Of a DNA stretch of 64,000 bases, positions 8,799-17,192 are shown piece by piece (the stretch's first letter is position 1; each line of letters begins with the position of its first letter). The stretch is from contig NZ_CP046620.1 of NCBI RefSeq assembly GCF_009931615.1, positions 2,557,501-2,621,500 on the forward strand, written 5' to 3'. Origin of the DNA: Algicella marina (lineage in GTDB: Bacteria; Pseudomonadota; Alphaproteobacteria; Rhodobacterales; Rhodobacteraceae). The notes beneath the pieces are model-generated. The model worked only from the letters and a program-made list of their open reading frames with translations, was not told the origin of the DNA and made no database searches. The position numbers and the translations under genes were made by a program.

Positions 8799-8832
8799 AT
8801 ATTCTCCGGCGCTGGAGAGCGGGGAGCCGCCC

Positions 8833-10476
8833 TTACCGGTCGTCGTCGTTCAGCGAGAGCTTCAGCAACGTCAGCCGGGTCTGGATGGCGTCAAACGCGT
8901 CCTTGGGGTCGTCGCCCGCGCCGATGTCGAAGAAATCGGTGGATGCATCCGTGGCGCAGTGGCGCATCACATCGCGCGCGGCGTTGCCGGCGGTATCGTT
9001 CGACAGTGCATAGGTGATGGTGAAGATGGTGAGGTTGCCACCGCCCGCGGATTCCTTCGCGGCATCGCAGATCATTTCGGTCAGGTTGTCGCCCTCGACA
9101 TTGTTGACCACCGCCTCCGAGTCCTTCAGTCCATCGTTGTTGTCACCGAACCATGCGTTGTTCCAGCGCTCCAGCCGCTCGCGCTGTTCGCGGCGAAGGC
9201 GCCAGTCGCTGTAGCCGGGTGTGGGCGAGTAGTAGTCCGAATCGTTGATGATGCGGCGCTGCTGGGTGTTCCGACCATCGGTCATGATGATCAGGTACTT
9301 GTGCGCTGTGTTGTCCGTGTAGTCATGGGGCCAGCCGTCGTATTCAGACGGAAGCGCCACCGACGCGCGCGGATCGGTCGGGCCGTGAGAGTGATCGATC
9401 ATATCGGTCACGAGGCCGCGGGACGACGTATCCAGAAGCGCCGCCGCCCATTTCACTCCGGAATAGGTGGCCGTGTAGTTCTCGGCCTTCATGCCATTGA
9501 CCATGCTCACGACGTCACTGGCATTGGTGGCGTAGGGCATGATCCGGTTTTCGGCAACGGGGCAGCCATAGCGATGCTCGTTGTTGAAATAGTACTGACC
9601 CTGCCCGCGGGTGACTTCCGGGAAATGCTGCTGCTGCCGGTGCGAAACATCGCCCAGGCTTCCGCGGATCTCCACGCGGGAGAAATCCGGGTTGTTGCGG
9701 ACAGTCGAGTTGCCGCCGGTGCCTTCGGTGTTGAACTGGAAGCAGTAGGAATAGTCGTGGACGAACAGGAAATCCTTTACCGGCTGCAGATTGAAGTGTT
9801 CCGCCATGAACGCATTGGCCGAGGAGTTGGATGTATACGGCACAACGGAAACGAGGGTCTGGCCGAGTTCCTGATCCTCGAACAGATCGGTCGTGAAACC
9901 TGTCACCGCATCCTGCATTGCCTGCATGCGGATCTTCTTGGCACCGCGGGGGTTGTTCGGATCCACCGGCACGTTTGAGGAAGACAGCATCGAGCCCGAA
10001 ACGTCGAGGACCAGCGCGATTTCGATATCGAGACGGCGCTGCTCGGCGTAGCTGGCGGCCGGAATCTTCATCTCTCCGAAACCGGCGATTTTCAGAAAGA
10101 AGGTGTCCAGATCATAGGAGGCGGAGGCCTCGACCGCGGATTCGTAATCGGCGAGGCCATCCGGAATGCGGACATTTACGGCGGGAACGGCACGGTCGAA
10201 CGTGCGTGCCTTCATGTAGCTGAGGATAAGTTCCTTCTTCTCCTGCTCAAGCTGCTCCTGGGACTTGCCCTCTTCCCGCTGTGCCAGCGTCTGAGACAGG
10301 GAGGTTGCCGCCAGAACGCCACGATCCAGTGCATTCTGAAGGTCCGCGCGCGCGGCTTCGTGGCGCATGAAGTCAACGCCCATGCCAGTCATCACGACCA
10401 TCGTCAGGAACAGCAGGACAATCATCGGCATGATCGCCCCGTCTTCGTCGCGCAGAGTCTGTTTCAGTTTATCCAT
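8833..10476 (-). CDS. TadE/TadG-like pilus-assembly protein with von Willebrand factor A domain
   Basis: A 547-residue protein. Residues 10-40 (EDGAIMPMIVLLFLTMVVMTG) form the N-terminal transmembrane anchor of TadG-like Flp-pilus proteins. From about residue 155 a VWA domain begins, with the complete metal-ion site DVSGS in IALVLDVSGSM, and a later TDGRN segment in strand 4. Such proteins sit in the inner membrane facing the periplasm. No other tad genes (cpaA-F, tadE, flp) are in the window, so this is an isolated copy. It ends at the shared terminator. Confidence 0.85.
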   Translation of the reverse strand: MDKLKQTLRDEDGAIMPMIVLLFLTMVVMTGMGVDFMRHEAARADLQNALDRGVLAATSLSQTLAQREEGKSQEQLEQEKKELILSYMKARTFDRAVPAVNVRIPDGLADYESAVEASASYDLDTFFLKIAGFGEMKIPAASYAEQRRLDIEIALVLDVSGSMLSSSNVPVDPNNPRGAKKIRMQAMQDAVTGFTTDLFEDQELGQTLVSVVPYTSNSSANAFMAEHFNLQPVKDFLFVHDYSYCFQFNTEGTGGNSTVRNNPDFSRVEIRGSLGDVSHRQQQHFPEVTRGQGQYYFNNEHRYGCPVAENRIMPYATNASDVVSMVNGMKAENYTATYSGVKWAAALLDTSSRGLVTDMIDHSHGPTDPRASVALPSEYDGWPHDYTDNTAHKYLIIMTDGRNTQQRRIINDSDYYSPTPGYSDWRLRREQRERLERWNNAWFGDNNDGLKDSEAVVNNVEGDNLTEMICDAAKESAGGGNLTIFTITYALSNDTAGNAARDVMRHCATDASTDFFDIGAGDDPKDAFDAIQTRLTLLKLSLNDDDR

Positions 10477-10551
10477 GTTTCACCACCTACCCGGGCTTAC
10501 TTGTCAAAACGGCTCATGCAGCCGGACACCGCCCGTCGAGGTTGTTTAATC

Positions 10552-10596
10552 AGAACGATTGACCAAACTTCGACCGGAAGGTGTCGGAATCGTTCT
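10552..10596. repeat. Interrupted inverted repeat upstream of the TadG-like gene
   Basis: AGAACGATT (10552-10560) and its exact complement AATCGTTCT (10588-10596) flank a 27-base spacer in the AT-rich gap upstream of the TadG-like gene. It may be a regulator-binding dyad. Nothing else was recognised in the gap 10477-10650. Confidence 0.35.
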
Positions 10597-10650
10597 AAAT
10601 CAGGGCAGGTTAATGGCAGTCAAAACCCAGTAAGTCATTATTCAGTAAGC

Positions 10651-11118
10651 TTAATATTTGGTTTCGTGCTCGCCGGACACAAGCTGCCGCATGGCTTCCG
10701 CTACGGCAATTCCAGCGGTCACAGCGACGTTGAGAGAGCGGCCGCCACCGGGCATCGGCACCCGCACACGCGCATCCGCAGCGGCGTGCACCTCCGGCGG
10801 CACGCCCGCGCTTTCGCGCCCCATCATCAGGGTATCACCCGCCTGAAAGGAGAAATCCCAAAGGTCGCTATCTGCCGCCGTCGTCATCAGCACCAATCGT
10901 CCCGGCGTCCTGCCTGCGCGGAACGCATCCCACGAATCGTGATGAACCACCTCTGCGATATCGGCATAGTCCATCGCGCTGCGGCGAAGGGCCTTGACCG
11001 AGAACGGAAAGCCGCAGGGGCTGATCACGTCCACCGGCACACCGAAACAGGCACCGATGCGGATCATGGAGCCGAGGTTCTGGGCGATATCGGGCTGAAA
11101 GGCGCAGAGGCGTAACAT
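10651..11118 (-). CDS. trmL: tRNA (cytidine(34)-2'-O)-methyltransferase
   Basis: A 155-residue SpoU/TrmD-superfamily knot methyltransferase of the minimal TrmL size (E. coli 157). The N-terminal FQPDIAQNLGSMIRI is the TrmL signature, and the SAM-binding knot is formed by LMMGRESAGVPPEVH and by PMPGGGRSLNVAVTAGIAVAEA. It would methylate the wobble ribose of tRNA-Leu. The ATG at 11118 was chosen over a start 37 codons upstream because the homologous N-terminus begins here and GGAGAG precedes it. It is divergent from petA. Confidence 0.9.
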   Translation of the reverse strand: MLRLCAFQPDIAQNLGSMIRIGACFGVPVDVISPCGFPFSVKALRRSAMDYADIAEVVHHDSWDAFRAGRTPGRLVLMTTAADSDLWDFSFQAGDTLMMGRESAGVPPEVHAAADARVRVPMPGGGRSLNVAVTAGIAVAEAMRQLVSGEHETKY

Positions 11119-11292
11119 TCTCTCAACTCTCTCCAAATACCCCGCGTGCCGGGCCACCTGCGGCGCAAAGTCCGCTGGACCAGAGGCGACTTGTCCTCTA
11201 GGAAACCGCTGAAAGCGGTGTAACATCACCGCGAGGTGCGGTCTGCGCCGAAGTCACCACGCCCGAAGCGGCAGAACAAGGAGAAACGCCCA

Positions 11293-11853
11293 ATGGCAAA
11301 TATGGAAGAAGACCACGGCACCCGCCGCGACTTTCTCTATGTCGCCACCGGTGCCGCCGGGGCAATTACGGCAGGAGCGGCTGTCTGGCCACTCGTAACC
11401 CAGATGGCTCCGAGTGCCGACGTTCAGGCGCTGTCTTCCATACAGGTTGATGTCGGCGGGCTGGAGCCGGGAAGCCAGATTACCGAACTGTGGCTCGGCA
11501 AGCCGGTTTTCATCCGCCGCCGTACGCCGGAGGAGATCGAGGAGGCCCGTTCGGTCGACGTGTCCTCGCTGCCCGACGGACTCGCCCGCAATGCCAACGA
11601 CCCGTCCACCGCCGATGCCGCGGACGAGAACCGCACGCTTGACGAAGCCGGTGAATGGCTGGTGATGATCGGTGTCTGCACCCATCTCGGCTGCGTGCCG
11701 CTGGGCGATGCCGGTGATTTCGGCGGCTGGTTCTGCCCCTGCCACGGCTCCCACTACGACACTGCCGGACGCATTCGCCGCGGCCCCGCACCCGAAAACC
11801 TGCCAGTGCCGGTCGCGGAGTTCATCTCCGACACCGTAATCAAGCTCGGCTAA
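11293..11853 (+). CDS. petA: Ubiquinol-cytochrome c reductase iron-sulfur (Rieske) subunit
   Basis: A 186-residue subunit of cytochrome bc1. A twin-arginine signal-anchor ([19 protein letters not shown], residues 10-28) indicates Tat export of the folded Fe-S domain, which stays tethered. The 2Fe-2S ligands are C129 and H131 (CTHLGC) and C148 and H151 (CPCHGSHYD), with C134/C150 for the disulfide. The ATG at 11293 has AAGGAG upstream. It is the first gene of petABC, with petB 15 bases on. Confidence 0.97.
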   Translation: MANMEEDHGTRRDFLYVATGAAGAITAGAAVWPLVTQMAPSADVQALSSIQVDVGGLEPGSQITELWLGKPVFIRRRTPEEIEEARSVDVSSLPDGLARNANDPSTADAADENRTLDEAGEWLVMIGVCTHLGCVPLGDAGDFGGWFCPCHGSHYDTAGRIRRGPAPENLPVPVAEFISDTVIKLG

Positions 11854-11868
11854 GGGAGGAAAAGACAG

Positions 11869-13209
11869 ATGAGTGGCATTCCCCACGATCATTACGAGCC
11901 CAAGTCCGACGCCGAGAAGTGGCTGGACCGGCGCTTGCCAATCGTCGGCATCCTGCATTCGACGCTGACGATCCCGACACCGAAAAACCTGAACTGGATG
12001 TGGATCTGGGGCATTGTCCTGACGTTCTGCCTCGCGCTCCAGATCATCACCGGCATCACCCTTGTGATGCACTACACGCCGGACACCACGCTGGCCTTCG
12101 CCTCCATCGAGCACATCATGCGCGATGTGAACGGCGGCTGGGCACTGCGTTATGTCCACATGAACGGCGCCTCGCTGTTCTTTGTCGCCGTTTACATGCA
12201 CATCTTCCGCGGCCTCTTCTACGGCTCCTACAAGGAACCGCGCGAGGTCACGTGGATCATCGGTATGCTCATCTACCTGCTGATGATGGCCACTGCCTTC
12301 ATGGGCTATGTGCTGCCCTGGGGGCAGATGTCATTCTGGGGCGCCACCGTGATCACCGGCCTGTTCGGCGCAATTCCGGGCGTTGGCCCGACCCTTCAGG
12401 AATGGCTGCTCGGCGGACCGGCCGTGGGGAACTACACGCTGACGCGCTTCTTCTCGCTGCATTACCTGCTGCCGTTCGTGATCGCCGGCCTTGTCGTCGT
12501 GCATATCTGGGCCTTCCACACCACGGGCAACAACAACCCGACGGGTGTGGAGGTGCGGCGCACATCGAAGAAGGACGCGGAGGCGGACACGCTGCCGTTC
12601 TGGCCATACTTCGTCATCAAGGACCTGTTCGCGCTGGTGCTGATCCTCGCGGTATTCGCCGCGATCGTCGCCTTCATGCCAAACTACCTTGGCCACCCGG
12701 ACAACTACATCGAGGCCAATGCACTGGCGACGCCGGCGCACATCGTGCCCGAATGGTACTTCCTGCCGTTCTACGCGATCCTGCGCGCCTTCACGGCCGA
12801 TGTCTGGATCGTGCAGTTCGCCAGCTTCATCACCGGCGGGATCGTCGATGCGAAGTTCTTCGGTGTGCTGGCCATGTTCGGCGCCATTGCCGTCATGGCG
12901 CTGGCACCGTGGCTCGACACATCCAGCGTCCGCTCCGGGCGGTACCGGCCGCAGTTCAAGATCTGGTTCTGGATCCTGTGCTTCGACTTCATCCTGCTGA
13001 TGTGGTGCGGCGCGATGCCGGCCGAGGAGCCCTACGCCTCGATTTCCCTCCTCGCCTCCGCCTACTGGTTTGGCTATTTCCTCGTGATCCTGCCGATCCT
13101 CGGCGTGATCGAGAAGCCGCTGGCACGGCCGGAAACGATCGAAGAGGACTTCAAGGCCCACTACGGCGGCACGGACGGCAGCGACGCCACTGCCACCCCG
13201 GCCGAGTAA
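11869..13209 (+). CDS. petB: Cytochrome b of the bc1 complex
   Basis: A 446-residue integral membrane protein with about eight helices that carries both b hemes and the two quinone sites. The paired heme histidines lie in [20 protein letters not shown] (helix B) and in the helix-D segment [20 protein letters not shown]. The Qo motif PEWY is present in [21 protein letters not shown] precedes the ATG. It is the middle gene of petABC and is of full alphaproteobacterial length. Confidence 0.98.
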   Translation: MSGIPHDHYEPKSDAEKWLDRRLPIVGILHSTLTIPTPKNLNWMWIWGIVLTFCLALQIITGITLVMHYTPDTTLAFASIEHIMRDVNGGWALRYVHMNGASLFFVAVYMHIFRGLFYGSYKEPREVTWIIGMLIYLLMMATAFMGYVLPWGQMSFWGATVITGLFGAIPGVGPTLQEWLLGGPAVGNYTLTRFFSLHYLLPFVIAGLVVVHIWAFHTTGNNNPTGVEVRRTSKKDAEADTLPFWPYFVIKDLFALVLILAVFAAIVAFMPNYLGHPDNYIEANALATPAHIVPEWYFLPFYAILRAFTADVWIVQFASFITGGIVDAKFFGVLAMFGAIAVMALAPWLDTSSVRSGRYRPQFKIWFWILCFDFILLMWCGAMPAEEPYASISLLASAYWFGYFLVILPILGVIEKPLARPETIEEDFKAHYGGTDGSDATATPAE

Positions 13210-13226
13210 GACAGGAACGGAACAGA

Positions 13227-14024
13227 ATGATGAAACGCACAACGCTCTTGTCCGCCCTCCTCGGTATCGGCCTTCTGGCCGGTGCCCCGGCTGCTCTCGC
13301 CGCCGGCGGCGAGGAACAGCACATCACCGATTATTCCTTCAGCTTCGAAGGGCCGTTCGGCTCCTACGACCAGGATCAGCTTCAGCGCGGCCTTCAGGTC
13401 TACACCGAGATCTGCTCCGGCTGCCACGGGCTGCGCTATGTACCGTTCCGCGCGCTCGAGGATCTGGGCTATACCGATGCCGAGGTTCGTGCCTACGCCG
13501 CGAACTTCTTCGTGCCCGATACCGGGCCGGATGCGCAGCCGGGTGACGAACGTGAAGCCGGGCCCACGGACTATTTTCCGAAATCCGGGGTGGCCAACGC
13601 ACCGGACCTCAGCCTGATGGCCAAGGCCCGCGCCGGTTTCCACGGCCCGCTCGGCACCGGCCTGTCGCAGCTGTTCAATGGCATGGGTGGCGCGGAATAC
13701 ATCGCCTCGCTCAACACCGGTTTCACCGGTGAGGAAAAGGAAGAAGCGGGCACCCTGCTCTACGAGAACACTGCCTATGGCGGTTACCTCGGCATGGGAC
13801 AGCAGCTTTACGGTGACGACGTGGAATATGCCGACGGCACACCTGCAACGATCGAACAGGAAGCGATGGACGTCGCCGCATTCCTGATGTGGGCCGCGGA
13901 GCCGAAGCTGGAAGCACGCAAGTCGACCGGCATCTGGGTGGTGCTCTGGCTGGCGCTGGTCACGGTCGGCCTGTACCTCACCAACAAGAAGCTGTGGGCG
14001 CCGCACAAGGGCAAGCACAAGTAA
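13227..14024 (+). CDS. petC: Cytochrome c1 of the bc1 complex
   Basis: A 265-residue protein with a cleavable signal peptide ([16 protein letters not shown]), a c-type heme site CSGCH (C63, C66, H67), and a likely sixth ligand Met190 in [10 protein letters not shown]-terminal anchor helix (about residues 236-252) is followed by a lysine-rich cytoplasmic tail. The frame is open far upstream through petB, but the start is ATG 13227, which lies past the petB stop and directly begins the signal peptide. A terminator follows. Confidence 0.96.
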   Translation: MMKRTTLLSALLGIGLLAGAPAALAAGGEEQHITDYSFSFEGPFGSYDQDQLQRGLQVYTEICSGCHGLRYVPFRALEDLGYTDAEVRAYAANFFVPDTGPDAQPGDEREAGPTDYFPKSGVANAPDLSLMAKARAGFHGPLGTGLSQLFNGMGGAEYIASLNTGFTGEEKEEAGTLLYENTAYGGYLGMGQQLYGDDVEYADGTPATIEQEAMDVAAFLMWAAEPKLEARKSTGIWVVLWLALVTVGLYLTNKKLWAPHKGKHK

Positions 14025-14057
14025 GCCTGTTTGCCGCACGGCATCGGCAACGAACGG

Positions 14058-14083
14058 AAGGCGGCCCACGGGCCGCCTTTTTC
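14058..14083 (+). terminator. Rho-independent terminator of petABC
   Basis: The stem AAGGCGGCC / GGCCGCCTT, with a short loop, is followed by a T run. It lies 34 bases after the petC stop. Confidence 0.9.
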
Positions 14084-14185
14084 ATTTGCGGTACCGGGGC
14101 GCGAATCCGCACCACCGCCACATATTGCCGCCTTGAAAGCTCCGCCGGAAACACCCATCCTTGCACCTGACGAGGAGGAGCCCCC

Positions 14186-14938
14186 ATGCCAACAGCCCAG
14201 ACCGTTATCATCACCGGAGCAAGCCGGGGCATTGGCGAGGCCACGGCCCGCGCCTTTGCCGCAGAGGGCGCCAATGTCGTGCTCGCCGCCCGATCCGGGC
14301 AGGCGATCGCGACCATCGCCGAGGAAATCAACGCCACCGGCGGCCACGCCGTTGCGCAGACGGTCGACGTGGCGGACTGGGCATCGGTCGAGGGTCTTGT
14401 GAAGCTGGCGAAATCCCGTTTCGGCCGTCTCGATGTCATGGTCAACAACGCTGGCGTCATCGACCCGATCGGCCCGCTGGCGAAATCGGATCCGGAAGCC
14501 TGGGCGGCGGCGGCGGATGTGAACTACAAGGGCACCTTCTACGGAATACGGGCGGCGATGCCGCTGATGGAACGGCAGGGCAAGGGCGTGATCGTCAACA
14601 TCTCGTCCGGTGCCGCCACCAGCCCGCTGGAGGGCTGGAGCCAGTATTGCAGCGCCAAGGCGGCCGCGGCGATGCTGACCCGCTGCGCCGACCGCGAGGC
14701 GAAGGGCGACGTACGCGTCGTCGGGCTTTCGCCCGGTACGGTGGCGACCGACATGCAGGTGAAGATCCGCGCCTCCGGCATCAACCCGGTCAGCCAGCTG
14801 GACCCTTCCGCCCACATTCCGCCCGACTGGCCCGCGCGCGCAATCATGTGGCTGGCCAGCGAAGATGCCACAGAATTCGCTGGCAGCGATGTCAGCCTGC
14901 GTGACGAGGCCATCAGGGCGCGTATCGGTCTGGCCTGA
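14186..14938 (+). CDS. Short-chain dehydrogenase/reductase (SDR)
   Basis: A 250-residue classical SDR with a cofactor motif TGASRGIG (residues 10-17), NNAG (87-90), the catalytic Ser near SSG (140-142), and Y154/K158 in YCSAK. The absence of an acidic residue at the end of strand 2 and the presence of Arg36 (LAARSG) suggest NADP preference, by inference. The substrate is not evident. A GAGGAG ribosome binding site precedes the ATG. It converges on the SCO gene and has no obvious pathway partner nearby. Confidence 0.88.
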   Translation: MPTAQTVIITGASRGIGEATARAFAAEGANVVLAARSGQAIATIAEEINATGGHAVAQTVDVADWASVEGLVKLAKSRFGRLDVMVNNAGVIDPIGPLAKSDPEAWAAAADVNYKGTFYGIRAAMPLMERQGKGVIVNISSGAATSPLEGWSQYCSAKAAAAMLTRCADREAKGDVRVVGLSPGTVATDMQVKIRASGINPVSQLDPSAHIPPDWPARAIMWLASEDATEFAGSDVSLRDEAIRARIGLA

Positions 14939-14962
14939 CGCGTGCCGGTCTGTTCGCGGCGG

Positions 14963-15589
14963 CTAAACGCCGCCAGTCAGATCCGCATAACAGGCGACAG
15001 TTTCGGCGATTTCCTCCGCTGTGGCATCACGTTCGAAGAAATCGAGAAACCCTTCGTCGGGTGCCATCAGGTAGGTGAAGGTCAGGTGGTCCATCAGGTA
15101 ATCCTCACCGGCCCCACGTTTGGCGTAATACACCTTGTAGGCTTTCGCTGCCGCGTCGACCTCCGCTTCGCTGCCGGTCAGGCCGATCATGCGGGGGTGC
15201 ATCCAGCCGGTGTAGTCCGCCAGCACCTCCGGCGTATCCCGCTGCGGATCAACGGTAATCATCACTGGCACGGCGTCGATGCCCTGCTCCTCCAACAGCG
15301 AGACCGCCTCGGCATTGCGCACCGTGTCCACCGGACAGACATCGGGGCAGTAGGTATAGCCGAAATAGATCAGCGTCGGTCCGGTGATGACTTCCTTTTC
15401 CGTCACCCGCACGCCGTCCTGCCGGGTGAGTTCGAACGGCCCGCCGATCGTCTCCGCACCGGCAACGACGGTACCGCCGCCGCAACCGGCCAGCCTGTCC
15501 CCGCCGCGCCCGATCAGCACATAGGCAGCCGTCGCCGCCAGCATCAGGGTGGTGATGGCCAGGGCCAGCAGTGCGTAGATCCGGGTCAT
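14963..15589 (-). CDS. SCO1/SenC family copper protein
   Basis: A 208-residue thioredoxin-fold protein with an N-terminal membrane anchor (residues 4-26). The copper ligands are the CxxxC in YCPDVCP and the His in DHLTFTYL. SCO proteins deliver copper to the CuA site of cytochrome c oxidase. It is divergent from regB, as senC is in Rhodobacter, where senC is followed by regA; here it is followed by a convergent SDR gene instead. The start at 15589 has AAGGAG six bases upstream; an in-frame ATG two codons earlier is too close to that site. Confidence 0.88.
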   Translation of the reverse strand: MTRIYALLALAITTLMLAATAAYVLIGRGGDRLAGCGGGTVVAGAETIGGPFELTRQDGVRVTEKEVITGPTLIYFGYTYCPDVCPVDTVRNAEAVSLLEEQGIDAVPVMITVDPQRDTPEVLADYTGWMHPRMIGLTGSEAEVDAAAKAYKVYYAKRGAGEDYLMDHLTFTYLMAPDEGFLDFFERDATAEEIAETVACYADLTGGV

Positions 15590-15705
15590 GTGCATCTCCT
15601 TCGCCGTCTTCGATGCCGCGCTTTGCTGCAAAGTGCAACAGCAGGTGCCTCACGCTTGCGTGCGCCGGCGCTGGCACGGCGCCGGGCGCTCTGCTAGAGG
15701 AAGGC

Positions 15706-17130
15706 ATGACAGCGGTTCAGCCAGCATTGATGCCGATCCGTGCCCGGCGGGACTGGGTGCGCCTGCGCACGTTAATCTACCTGCGCTGGCTGGCAGTGCT
15801 GGGCCAGACCATCGCCATCGTTGTTGCCACCCAGTTCCTCGCCATCGACCTGCGGCTCGACTTCGTCTTCCTGCTGATCGCCGGTTCCGCGCTGTTCAAC
15901 ATCGGTTCCACCGTCATCCACCCGGAAAACAAGCGCCTCAATCATCGCGACGCAACGCTGGTGCTGCTCGTCGATCTCGCGCAGCTGGGGGCGCTGCTCT
16001 ACCTTTCCGGCGGGCTGGCCAACCCGTTTGCCGTCATGGTGCTGGTGCAGACGATCATCAGTGCCACGGTGCTGACGCTGAGTTCGACGCTGCTGCTCGG
16101 CGCAGTAACTTTGGCCATGATCACGCTGCTCGGGCTGTTCAACATTCCACTGCACACCGCCGATGGCGTGCTGCTGGCCATTCCGCCGATCATCATTCTC
16201 GGCAATGCCGTCGCCTTGTCGATCTCGGTTGTCTTTCTCTCCGTCTATGCCCGGCGGGTGACGATGGAGAGCAACTCGATGTCCGAGGCTCTGACTGCCA
16301 CGCAGCTGGCGCTGGAGCGTGAACAGAAACTGACAGCGCTGGGTGGCGTGGTGGCGGCGGCGGCACATGAACTGGGCACGCCACTGGCGACCATCAAGCT
16401 GGCCTCCGCCGAACTGGCGGAGGAACTGGAGGATTTTCCGGAACTGCGCGACGATGCGATCCTGATCCGAACCCAGGCCGACCGCTGCCGTGACATTCTT
16501 GCCTCCATGGGCAAGGTCGGCAAGGAAGACACCCTGGTGCGCTTCGCTCCGCTGAGCGCTGTGGTCGGCGAGGCTGCGGCCCCCCACATGAACCGGGGCA
16601 TTACCGTCTATCTGCGGGTACAGGGTATCTGGCAGGACGGGCCGGAGGCGGAGGCGACCCCCGACGAACCCGACATTTCCCGCAGCCCGGAAGTAATTCA
16701 CGGCCTGCGCAACCTCGTGCAGAACGCCGTCGACTTTGCCTACAGTTCCGTCTGGATCGACATGGGCTGGACAGAGGAGAAATTGCAGGTGCGCGTCGGA
16801 GACGACGGTCGTGGTTACCCCGCGGACCTTATCGGACGCATCGGCGACCCATTCGTCCGCCGGCGCAGCGCCGCCAAGCGTCAGCAGCGCCGACCAGGCT
16901 ATCAGGGAATGGGTCTCGGCCTGTTCATCGCCAAGACATTGCTGGAACGCACTGGCGCCACCCTGACCTTTGTCAACGGGCTGCCCGATGACGGGGGACA
17001 GGTCGAACCCCAGAGCGCCGAACCCTCGGGTGCGATCGTCGAGGCAGTGTGGCAACGCGGCGTCCTCGACGTGCCGCGCGATGTCTCCCGCGGGCCGCTG
17101 GAAGCCAACACCGCGCTGACGAATTCCTGA
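15706..17130 (+). CDS. regB: Redox sensor histidine kinase RegB/PrrB
   Basis: A 474-residue kinase with six hydrophobic segments in residues 22-182. The quinone-sensing motif GGLANPF is at 102-108, between two helices. The H-box is AAAAHELGTPLAT with phosphorylated His221. Exactly forty residues on is Cys261 in DRCRDIL, the spacing and context of the redox-active Cys265 of R. capsulatus RegB. The ATP lobe has LRNLVQNAVDFA, GDDGRGYP and GMGLGLFIAK. These match RegB in order and spacing, so redox control of energy genes is a confident call. No regA response regulator is in the window. Confidence 0.94.
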   Translation: MTAVQPALMPIRARRDWVRLRTLIYLRWLAVLGQTIAIVVATQFLAIDLRLDFVFLLIAGSALFNIGSTVIHPENKRLNHRDATLVLLVDLAQLGALLYLSGGLANPFAVMVLVQTIISATVLTLSSTLLLGAVTLAMITLLGLFNIPLHTADGVLLAIPPIIILGNAVALSISVVFLSVYARRVTMESNSMSEALTATQLALEREQKLTALGGVVAAAAHELGTPLATIKLASAELAEELEDFPELRDDAILIRTQADRCRDILASMGKVGKEDTLVRFAPLSAVVGEAAAPHMNRGITVYLRVQGIWQDGPEAEATPDEPDISRSPEVIHGLRNLVQNAVDFAYSSVWIDMGWTEEKLQVRVGDDGRGYPADLIGRIGDPFVRRRSAAKRQQRRPGYQGMGLGLFIAKTLLERTGATLTFVNGLPDDGGQVEPQSAEPSGAIVEAVWQRGVLDVPRDVSRGPLEANTALTNS

Positions 17131-17136
17131 AAAAGT

Positions 17137-17151
17137 TTAACCTTTGGTTAA
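17137..17151. promoter_or_regulatory. Candidate CtrA-binding site (TTAA-N7-TTAA)
   Basis: TTAACCTTTGGTTAA lies 41 bases upstream of the DivL-like gene and is followed by C, matching the alphaproteobacterial CtrA consensus TTAA-N7-TTAA with perfect spacing. It is also a six-base inverted repeat. It was found by eye; CtrA itself is not in the window. Confidence 0.5.
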
Positions 17152-17192
17152 CAAAGAAGGGCGATAACCCGGGTAAATAAGGGGTTAACGTC

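Noticed and set aside
11205-11219. Short inverted repeat ACCGCT / AGCGGT before petA as an operator
   Set aside because: Six-base arms in a GC-rich region are likely by chance, and no regulator consensus matches.
11919-13226. Long upstream extension of the petC frame through petB
   Set aside because: The sequence there is the shifted shadow of cytochrome b. The petC signal peptide and homology begin at 13227.
14956-14974. GC-rich hairpin between the SDR and SCO genes as a terminator
   Set aside because: Six-base arms overlap the SCO stop and no T tract follows on either strand, so it is too weak to call.
15772-17055. A 427-codon minus-strand frame opposite regB
   Set aside because: Antisense of RegB, whose motifs are complete; no ribosome site or domain.
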